A DNA stretch of 7,399 nt. It comes from an uncultured Synergistia bacterium. GTDB lineage: Bacteria > Eremiobacterota > SpSt-956 > JAKJGF01. Every line of letters starts with the position of its first letter. The first letter of the stretch is position 1. The translations under genes were made by a program, and so were the position numbers. Below, in pieces: positions 1 through 5,144 of this stretch. The notes beneath the pieces were generated by a model. That model searched no databases. It worked only from the letters and a program-made list of their open reading frames with translations, and was not told the DNA's origin. Where the stretch lies: contig CALARM010000326.1 in NCBI GenBank assembly GCA_937888925.1, positions 1 through 7,399 of the forward strand, given 5' to 3'.

Positions 1-86
1 TTGACCCGAAGGTTGTAAAAGCATTTAAACAGATTTTACCGCAGTTACTTAAAATCAAAGGTACAGATATAAAGTCTTTTGAGTGA
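1..86 (+). CDS. C-terminal fragment, probably an HD-GYP domain protein
   Basis: Only the last 27 full codons and the TGA stop (84-86) are inside the window. The reading frame starts at position 3, and the two bases before it end a codon xTT. The tail begins (x)-DPKVVKAF and finishes TDIKSFE. The D-P-x-V-V-x-A-F run resembles the C-terminal helix of HD-GYP phosphohydrolase domains, where FDP-x-VV-x-AF is common; that family hydrolyses cyclic di-GMP or related signals. The catalytic HD and GYP motifs would lie upstream, outside the window, so activity cannot be judged. The gene converges on korA, whose stop codon is 64 bp away. No canonical terminator with a T-run follows. That this is the end of a real gene is fairly likely; the family assignment rests on one short motif. 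Confidence 0.5.
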   Translation, partial: DPKVVKAFKQILPQLLKIKGTDIKSFE

Positions 87-106
87 TTTTTTTACCTCCT
101 TTCACA

Positions 107-128
107 GGGCGAACACAGTGGTTCGCCC
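107..128. repeat. Intergenic hairpin resembling a common dispersed repeat
   Basis: GGGCGAAC (107-114) and GTTCGCCC (121-128) form a perfect 8-bp stem around the 6-nt loop ACAGTG, followed by CTACA. Read on the minus strand, the unit starts TGTAGGGGCGAAC and ends GTTCGCCC. From memory this is close to a GTAGGGGCGAAC...GTTCGCCC repeat found between genes in many unrelated bacterial genomes. It lies between two convergent stop codons. It has no T-run on either strand, so it is not a textbook intrinsic terminator, although the stem could still impede polymerase or exonucleases. A second TTCGCC at 135-140 offers an alternative pairing partner for the left arm. Confidence 0.6.
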
Positions 129-150
129 CTACAATTCGCCTTCACGATTT

Positions 151-1869
151 TCATATAATCCCTGTCATTTCTTTTAAAATTTCTTCAACAGAAAATGGAA
201 GGCCGTTATATTTTAAAATTTTATCTTCTATCTCTATACCTGTATTGAGTTTTATCAGCTTAGAGAACTGTCCTGTAAGGTTATTTTCTATTATTATAAC
301 TTTTTTTGCTCTTTTTATATATTCCTCTGTTTTTTTATGTAACGGATAGATTTGATTAAAACAAAGAAAAGCCATATCATATCTCTTCAGCCTGTCAATT
401 GCCTCTTTAATCGCTCCACCTGTAGAACCCCAGCCTATTACAAGAATATCATAATTTTCAGAACCGGTTAACTCCGGCTCTATCACTTCTTCTCTTATAG
501 CTTCCAGTTTTTTCATCCTTTTATTCTGCATTTTAACTGCTATGTCGAATTCTTCCGTAATATGTCCTTCTTCATCATGTTCATGACTGTCATATGATAT
601 CAGACCCGAACCATGACCGAAGATGCCTCTCGGTGATATGCCGTCTTCCGTAAGTTTATATCTTTTATAATTACTGTCTGTTTCTATAAAATAATTTTTT
701 ATATTTACATCGGAAAATCTTAATTTATCTATATTAATATTATAGTATGAATCTACCAGAAATTGATCTGTCAGTATAAGAACCGGAACCTGATATTTAT
801 CTGCCATATTGAAGGCTCTGGCGCTCAGGTAAAAGGCATCTTCTATGCCTGTGGGGGAAAAGATAATCCTGGGGAAATCGCCATGGCCTGAATAAAGGGC
901 TAATTCTAAATCTCCCTGAAGAGTTCTTGTTGCAACTCCGGTAGCGGGCCCCGGTCTCTGGGCAATATGAATAACCACAGGTATTTCCATTATTCCTGTA
1001 AGACTCAGCCCTTCACCCATAAGGGCAAAGCCTCCTCCTGACGTTGTTACCATGGCCCGCCCTCCGGCACACCATGCCCCTGCAGCCATATTTATCGCTC
1101 CTATTTCATCTTCTGCCTGTTCAACTATTATACCGAAATCTTTACAGTGTTTTGCGAGGAATGTAAGGACTCCTGTGCCGGGTGACATGGGATAGGAGCT
1201 TATGAAATTACATCCCCCGCCAATAGAACCGAGAGCTACTGCTTCCGTTCCTGTCATTATAATATGGTCTTTTATTAAGTCATCTTTTTTTATAGAAATT
1301 TTTATATTTACAGTAGAGGCTATTTCATAGCCTTTCCCTGCTGCTTCTATATTTTTTTTAACTATTTCTTCTCCGTATTTTGAAAAATATTTTCTTATAT
1401 AATCAAACATCATTTCTTCTTCTATATTGAGTATGCCGGCAGCCATACCTGCGGCAATCACATTGGAGTATATTTTATTTCCCAGTTCCGATGCTATTTT
1501 TACAAAAGGTACTTCAGTAAATTTATGTTTTGTAGAGATTTTTTCTCCTATTATGAGTGTTTTCTCCGTTACCTTTTTCTCAAGGTGATCCAGATTATCA
1601 TTCCCTATAGGTATTAAAATATCTATTATGTCACTATAAGCCTTTACAGGTTTTTCGGAAATTCTTATTTCTGTGGAATTAAAACCTCCTCTGATACGGG
1701 ACATATACTCTTTCGTGGCGAAAACATTGTAACCGGAGTTTTTTGTTACCCTGCTCAGTATGTCTTCTATCGTCTGTATACCCTGTCCTGCCTGTCCGCA
1801 TATGACTATCGACAGACATGGATTTACGGGATTTATGGGATTATAAGGATTTTCATTCTGCTCTATCAT
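151..1869 (-). CDS. korA: 2-oxoacid:acceptor oxidoreductase, fused gamma/alpha subunit (KorA-type)
   Basis: The 572-residue product is one subunit of a thiamine-diphosphate enzyme that oxidatively decarboxylates a 2-oxoacid, such as 2-oxoglutarate, to the acyl-CoA while reducing ferredoxin; it is expected in the cytoplasm. Residues about 18-190 are the gamma domain, with GQAGQG at 25-30 and the typical YMSRIRGGFNSTEIRIS stretch. Residues about 200-440 are the alpha N-terminal (POR_N) domain, with YPMSPGTG at 226-233, a VEQAEDEIGAINMAAGA segment, TSGGGFALMGEG, and QRPGPATG at 304-311 followed by TRTLQGDL. The C-terminal part (VIGWGSTGGAIKEAI, then IENNLTGQFSKLI) is the usual transketolase-C-like domain. 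The start at 1869 is chosen for its strong ribosome site; an ATG 13 codons upstream lies in repeat DNA. Residues 7-17 form an odd NPYNPINPVNP tail. No beta subunit is adjacent, so the substrate cannot be fixed and 2-oxoglutarate is only the commonest choice. Confidence 0.92.
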   Translation of the reverse strand: MIEQNENPYNPINPVNPCLSIVICGQAGQGIQTIEDILSRVTKNSGYNVFATKEYMSRIRGGFNSTEIRISEKPVKAYSDIIDILIPIGNDNLDHLEKKVTEKTLIIGEKISTKHKFTEVPFVKIASELGNKIYSNVIAAGMAAGILNIEEEMMFDYIRKYFSKYGEEIVKKNIEAAGKGYEIASTVNIKISIKKDDLIKDHIIMTGTEAVALGSIGGGCNFISSYPMSPGTGVLTFLAKHCKDFGIIVEQAEDEIGAINMAAGAWCAGGRAMVTTSGGGFALMGEGLSLTGIMEIPVVIHIAQRPGPATGVATRTLQGDLELALYSGHGDFPRIIFSPTGIEDAFYLSARAFNMADKYQVPVLILTDQFLVDSYYNINIDKLRFSDVNIKNYFIETDSNYKRYKLTEDGISPRGIFGHGSGLISYDSHEHDEEGHITEEFDIAVKMQNKRMKKLEAIREEVIEPELTGSENYDILVIGWGSTGGAIKEAIDRLKRYDMAFLCFNQIYPLHKKTEEYIKRAKKVIIIENNLTGQFSKLIKLNTGIEIEDKILKYNGLPFSVEEILKEMTGII

Positions 1870-1874
1870 TTGCT

Positions 1875-1882
1875 TCACCTTT
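1875..1882 (-). promoter_or_regulatory. Ribosome binding site that fixes the korA start
   Basis: On the minus strand AAAGGTGA is followed by the 5-nt spacer AGCAA and then the ATG at 1869-1867. The in-frame ATG at 1908-1906 has no purine-rich site before it and sits inside the heptad repeat. Starting there would add 13 residues (MICKNILLKKVKQ) that the family does not normally carry. The downstream ATG is therefore preferred. Confidence 0.8.
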
Positions 1883-1903
1883 TTCAATAATATATTTTTG
1901 CAT

Positions 1904-1924
1904 ATCACGCATTACGCATCACGA
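1904..1924 (+). repeat. Degenerate heptad array upstream of korA
   Basis: Three contiguous 7-mers, ATCACGC, ATTACGC and ATCACGA, fit the pattern RTYACGM. The array lies 34 bp upstream of the korA start and reads on the plus strand, opposite to korA. The last 7-mer ends in A rather than C, as in the two other arrays of this window. It overlaps the rejected upstream korA ATG. An AT-only 8-bp inverted pair, AATAATAT (1886-1893) and ATATTATT (1924-1931), flanks it. In the korA transcript this could form a weak hairpin just before the ribosome site. Confidence 0.6.
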
Positions 1925-1981
1925 TATTATTAAACTGACGATAACAGCTATTTTTTTTTCTTTCTTTATGTTATTATTTTA

Positions 1982-2011
1982 TATACAAATTATTTCGTGA
2001 CTCTTTATAAT
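1982..2011 (+). promoter_or_regulatory. Candidate sigma70-type promoter for the M16 peptidase gene
   Basis: A perfect TATAAT lies at 2006-2011. TATACA at 1982-1987 matches TTGACA at 4 of 6 positions with an 18-bp spacer. Transcription would start near 2018 and give a leader of about 50 nt carrying the heptad array and the ribosome site. The region is AT-rich, so a chance match is possible, and no comparably good promoter was seen for korA on the other strand. Confidence 0.35.
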
Positions 2012-2020
2012 TATCCTCCC

Positions 2021-2048
2021 GTCACGGGTTATGCGTCACATGTCACGA
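2021..2048 (+). repeat. Degenerate heptad array upstream of the M16 peptidase gene
   Basis: GTCAC recurs at 2021, 2035 and 2042, all in one 7-bp phase. The four heptads are GTCACGG, GTTATGC, GTCACAT and GTCACGA. The right end TCACGA matches the other two arrays, and TTATGCGT (2029-2036) recurs exactly at 5072-5079 before acnA. The array ends 22 bp before the start codon, just ahead of the ribosome site. Its left part also forms a short palindrome, CCCGT-C-ACGGG (2018-2028), over the predicted transcription start. Confidence 0.6.
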
Positions 2049-2070
2049 ACAAAAAGAAAGGAATGATGTT

Positions 2071-4908
2071 ATGAATCAATCTCTAAAAATTATAGCTCTT
2101 ATTACATTTCTCGTTATAGTAATGAGCTACGGATTTGCTCAGGAAAAGATCGATTTAAAACAATCCCTTACATGGCCTGAGTATATTCTCAAAGGGAAAA
2201 TGGATAATGGTATCGATTATTATATAATGGAACATAAAAAACCGAAAAACCGCATACTTGCCTGGGTTGCAGTAAGAGCAGGCTCTTTGCAGGAAACGGA
2301 TAAAGAAAGAGGTATAGCCCATTATCTGGAACATATGGGCTTTGACGGCACTAAAAATTTTCCTCCAGGAGAACTTGTTAAATACTTTGAAAGTATAGGC
2401 ACTGATATGGGACCTGATATAAATGCCTATACCGCTTTTGACAGAACCGTCTATATGATTGAAGTTAATAATGAGAAAGAAGAATATCTGGATAAAGCCA
2501 TTACAGCCCTTTCTGATTATGCTTTTAATATGCTTTTACTCAAAGAACAGGTAGACAGGGAAAAACCTGTCATACTGGAAGAACTCCGCCTCGGTTCCGA
2601 TGTGGATAAAAGGGTATGGGAAAAACGGATTAATCTTATTTTTAAAGATTCTCTCTATCCTGACAGGTTACCTATCGGCATAAAAGAAACTATTGAAAAA
2701 TTTTCTCACGAAGATTTGAGAAATTTTTATTCTACCTGGTACAGACCAGACCTGATGAGTATTGTAGTAGTCGGAGACTGTAAGGCTTCAGAAGTAGAGA
2801 AAAAAATAAAGGCTATGTTTTCTCCTGTTCCTCAGGCAAAAAGCGATAAACCTGATTTATACGTACCTTTTAAACCACATAAAGAAATTTATACGGGTAT
2901 TATAACAGACCCTGAATTGAAACCTGCATCTGTCATTATAAGTTACCTGAGAGAACCTGAAAAAACAGTGACTGTGGAAGATTATAAAAGAGATCTCTGT
3001 GACAGACTCTTATTTACAATGATAAATATGAGATTTTCACTGGAAAAATATAAACTTGATACACCTCTTATCACTGCGTCAGGATATAAATCAGGATGGC
3101 TCAGATCCCTTACCGAAGCGGGCTTCAGCGCAGAAGTTAATCCTGGAAAATCTATGAAGGCCCTTGATGTTATGATGCAATATATAGAAGGATTTCGCAC
3201 CCATGGGTTTACTGATGTGGAAAGAGATGAAGCACAATCACAGATGCTTCAGAATTTGAGAAAGGCAAAGGAAGAGAAAGATACCAGAGAGGCCAGTTCT
3301 TATATCAGTTCTATTATGAGTGATCTTATGCATGACAGTATATATACTTCTTATGAACAGGATTATGAACTTGCACAGAAACTTCTTCCTTTAATAACGG
3401 ATGAAGAGGTAAATTCCCGTATAAAATATCTCTTTGAACCGGTAAATATGTCTGTCTTAATATCAGGGCCACCTGCTGATATGGAACAGATAAAAGAAGA
3501 ACAGGTATTATCATCTGTAAATACTGTAATAAAAAGCGGTGGTACTCCTTATAAACTGGAGAAAATAAATTATTCCTATGATTACAGCAAATTAAAACCG
3601 TCTGAGATTGTATCCACTCAGGAATATAAAGAACCTGGCATTACAGAGTTAAAACTTTCAAACGGTCTTACAGTTTTTCTTAAACCGACTGAATTCGATA
3701 AAGATACTGTATATGTAAGCTATGTGTCTGCAGGAGGTAAACTTCTTGAAAAACCGGATACTCCATGTATGTGTGATGTAGCGCAGATTGCCTGGGGAAA
3801 AGGTGGTACTGAAGATCTTACTCAATTCGAAGTAGAGAGATTACTTAAAGGTACAAATATACGTTTTTCCACAGGTGGAAGCACTATGTACGGCATTCAT
3901 GGAAGTTCTGCAAAGGCTGAACTTGAAAAACTCTGTCAGTGGATGTATCAGTATATGGTTCGTCCCGGTTACAGAGAAGAAGGCATAGCCTATGGTATAA
4001 AACTTGTACAGGACAACATAAGATATATGTCACAGTACCAGGAAGGAGCTATGGAGGAAGCAGAAAATAAAATTCTTCTTCCCGGTAATCCTCTCTCCGG
4101 TACTGCTACTGAAGAGGATGTAGACAGATATAGAGACAGTGAAAAACTGAAACTGTTTCAGACCTTATCCTGTGTACCTTCAAACAGTGAACTTGTAATT
4201 ACAGGTGCATTCGACCCTGTTGAGGCTACTGCTCTTATATGTAAATATTTCGGTTCTCTTCCTGCAGGTGAGAAACCTTCTGTGCCCTGTACATATTTCA
4301 GAGCAGATTTCCCTGAAGGCAATACAAAACGTATCGTTTACAGAGGTATGGAAAACAGATGTCTTATGACAGTTCTCTTTCCGGGATGTATGAAAAATGA
4401 TTCCGATGTGGTGCCTCTCAGGGTACTTGCCAAGGTGCTTGATATGCGTTACTGGGATAAGATAAGAATAGAGAAAAGCCTTGTATATGCCGTATGGGCA
4501 GGAAATATTTCTCCTCTTACCATTAAAGGTCATGGCAGAGTTGAACTCGGAACCGGATGTAACCCTGATAAGGTAGATGAAGTTATGGAATGTATGATGG
4601 CAGAAATCAGAGATATACAGAAGAACGGCCCGTCGGAGAAAGAACTGGATTCGGCAAAAACCATTCTTCTGAAAGATTATGAAGAGAGACTTGAGAGAAA
4701 TTCCTTCTGGATCGGTGAAATTCAGGGAAGTTATCTCTTTAATTATGATCGTGAAAAAGCTCTTAAAAATAAGGATTTAATTGCCGGAATAAAAGCCGAA
4801 GAGGTTAAAGGAGCAGCTATAAAATATCTCAATGAGAAGAATAATGTAATTATAATAGCTTTACCGGAAGAAAAAACTTCTTCGGAAGGAGATAATAAAA
4901 AAGAGTAG
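2071..4908 (+). CDS. Exported M16 family zinc metallopeptidase (PqqL-like)
   Basis: The 945-residue product is predicted to be a secreted or periplasmic zinc endopeptidase that degrades peptides inside a closed two-halved chamber. Residues 1-23 form a Sec signal peptide (Lys6, hydrophobic core 7-18, G-F-A then Gln24), with no lipobox cysteine. The inverzincin motif HYLEH is at 84-88 (zinc ligands His84 and His88, catalytic Glu87), with Glu164 and Glu171 in REKPVILEE as the distal acidic residues. NAYTAFDRTVY (118-128) is typical of the family. A second M16 unit begins near residue 525 (LSNGLTVFLKP) and lacks HxxEH, as expected for the inactive half. Its C-terminal domain keeps the paired Arg799 and Tyr806 (IRIEKSLVY). 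Length and architecture fit E. coli PqqL, about 930 residues; no pqq genes are seen, so a role in PQQ synthesis is not implied. The start ATG follows AAAGGA (2057-2062) by 8 nt. The gene diverges from korA and is 236 bp from acnA. Confidence 0.93.
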   Translation: MNQSLKIIALITFLVIVMSYGFAQEKIDLKQSLTWPEYILKGKMDNGIDYYIMEHKKPKNRILAWVAVRAGSLQETDKERGIAHYLEHMGFDGTKNFPPGELVKYFESIGTDMGPDINAYTAFDRTVYMIEVNNEKEEYLDKAITALSDYAFNMLLLKEQVDREKPVILEELRLGSDVDKRVWEKRINLIFKDSLYPDRLPIGIKETIEKFSHEDLRNFYSTWYRPDLMSIVVVGDCKASEVEKKIKAMFSPVPQAKSDKPDLYVPFKPHKEIYTGIITDPELKPASVIISYLREPEKTVTVEDYKRDLCDRLLFTMINMRFSLEKYKLDTPLITASGYKSGWLRSLTEAGFSAEVNPGKSMKALDVMMQYIEGFRTHGFTDVERDEAQSQMLQNLRKAKEEKDTREASSYISSIMSDLMHDSIYTSYEQDYELAQKLLPLITDEEVNSRIKYLFEPVNMSVLISGPPADMEQIKEEQVLSSVNTVIKSGGTPYKLEKINYSYDYSKLKPSEIVSTQEYKEPGITELKLSNGLTVFLKPTEFDKDTVYVSYVSAGGKLLEKPDTPCMCDVAQIAWGKGGTEDLTQFEVERLLKGTNIRFSTGGSTMYGIHGSSAKAELEKLCQWMYQYMVRPGYREEGIAYGIKLVQDNIRYMSQYQEGAMEEAENKILLPGNPLSGTATEEDVDRYRDSEKLKLFQTLSCVPSNSELVITGAFDPVEATALICKYFGSLPAGEKPSVPCTYFRADFPEGNTKRIVYRGMENRCLMTVLFPGCMKNDSDVVPLRVLAKVLDMRYWDKIRIEKSLVYAVWAGNISPLTIKGHGRVELGTGCNPDKVDEVMECMMAEIRDIQKNGPSEKELDSAKTILLKDYEERLERNSFWIGEIQGSYLFNYDREKALKNKDLIAGIKAEEVKGAAIKYLNEKNNVIIIALPEEKTSSEGDNKKE

Positions 4909-4936
4909 AAATAAATAGCTATTGAATCTTTAAACA

Positions 4937-5053
4937 TAAGACGTGAGAGATTATCGATAGTGTAAGGTATTTTGTGTAAAATTACAATGAAATAAGATCT
5001 GACCGTATGTTTACACAGAATTTATGACACAGTCGAATTACTTTCACGTCTTA
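4937..5053. repeat. 117-bp imperfect inverted repeat, MITE-like element or structured leader RNA
   Basis: Arms 4937-4980 and 5010-5053 are both 44 bp and pair without any gap at 32 of 44 positions around a 29-nt centre. The outer ends are TAAGACGTGA (4937-4946) with TCACGTCTTA (5044-5053), extendable to 13 pairs if one G-T wobble is allowed. Inner blocks are TCGA/TCGA (4954-4957, 5033-5036), GTGT/ACAC (4960-4963, 5027-5030) and TGTGTAAA/TTTACACA (4973-4980, 5010-5017). It starts 28 bp after the peptidase stop codon and ends 91 bp before the acnA ATG. No target-site duplication is obvious and no ORF fills it. It could be a small non-autonomous element, a 3' processing signal for the peptidase mRNA, or part of an acnA leader; TTATTTT follows the right arm. 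Confidence 0.65.
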
Positions 5054-5073
5054 TTTTCGCCGGATTTGTTTTT

Positions 5074-5095
5074 ATGCGTAATACTGATTACGCGT
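5074..5095 (+). repeat. Small hairpin at the left edge of the acnA heptad array
   Basis: GCGTAAT (5076-5082) and ATTACGC (5087-5093) form a perfect 7-bp stem with the tetraloop ACTG. The stem extends to 9 bp with one T-G wobble and one A-T pair. The right arm is itself the first, diverged heptad of the tandem array, so the hairpin may be a by-product of inverted copies of the same unit. No T-run follows. Confidence 0.5.
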
Positions 5096-5121
5096 CACGC
5101 GTCACGCGTCACGCGTCACGA
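5087..5121 (+). repeat. Tandem heptamer array upstream of acnA
   Basis: Five contiguous 7-mers run ATTACGC, then GTCACGC three times, then GTCACGA. Taken as CGCGTCA, positions 5091-5120 are four perfect copies plus two bases. Each junction creates the palindrome ACGCGT (5090, 5097, 5104 and 5111). The array ends 23 bp before the acnA start, 6 bp before the AAGGAG ribosome site (5128-5133). Perfect short tandem units of this kind can change copy number by slippage, so the spacer may vary between strains. Confidence 0.85.
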
Positions 5122-5144
5122 TTCAAAAAGGAGTTGTATTAACA

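Noticed and set aside
94..102. Perfect Shine-Dalgarno-like AAAGGAGGT on the minus strand
   Set aside because: No ATG, GTG or TTG start follows at a usable distance, and the strand runs antisense into the end of the upstream gene.
107..128. Intrinsic terminator shared by the convergent genes
   Set aside because: The stem is suitable, but neither strand has a T-run after it, so it is reported only as a repeat.
1870..1908. 13-codon N-terminal extension of korA from the ATG at 1908
   Set aside because: There is no ribosome site before it, the DNA is part of the heptad repeat, and a strong AAAGGTGA precedes the ATG at 1869.
2063..2074. Tiny upstream ORF Met-Met-Leu-stop overlapping the protease start codon
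   Set aside because: Its ATGs lie 0 and 3 nt from the AAAGGA site, too close for good initiation, while the protease ATG has ideal 8-nt spacing. It is probably chance.
4180..4533. Antisense open frames inside the peptidase and aconitase genes (for example 4180-4533, 5289-5549 and 6891-7154)
   Set aside because: They lie wholly within strongly supported coding genes on the other strand, and their translations show no recognisable domain.
4867..4883. Hairpin GAAGAA/TTCTTC at the end of the protease gene
   Set aside because: It is inside the coding sequence in a Glu-Lys-Ser-rich tail, has only a 6-bp stem and no following T-run; probably codon-composition chance.
5087..5121. CRISPR-like array
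   Set aside because: The units are 7 bp and directly contiguous, with no spacers and no cas genes; this is a simple tandem repeat.
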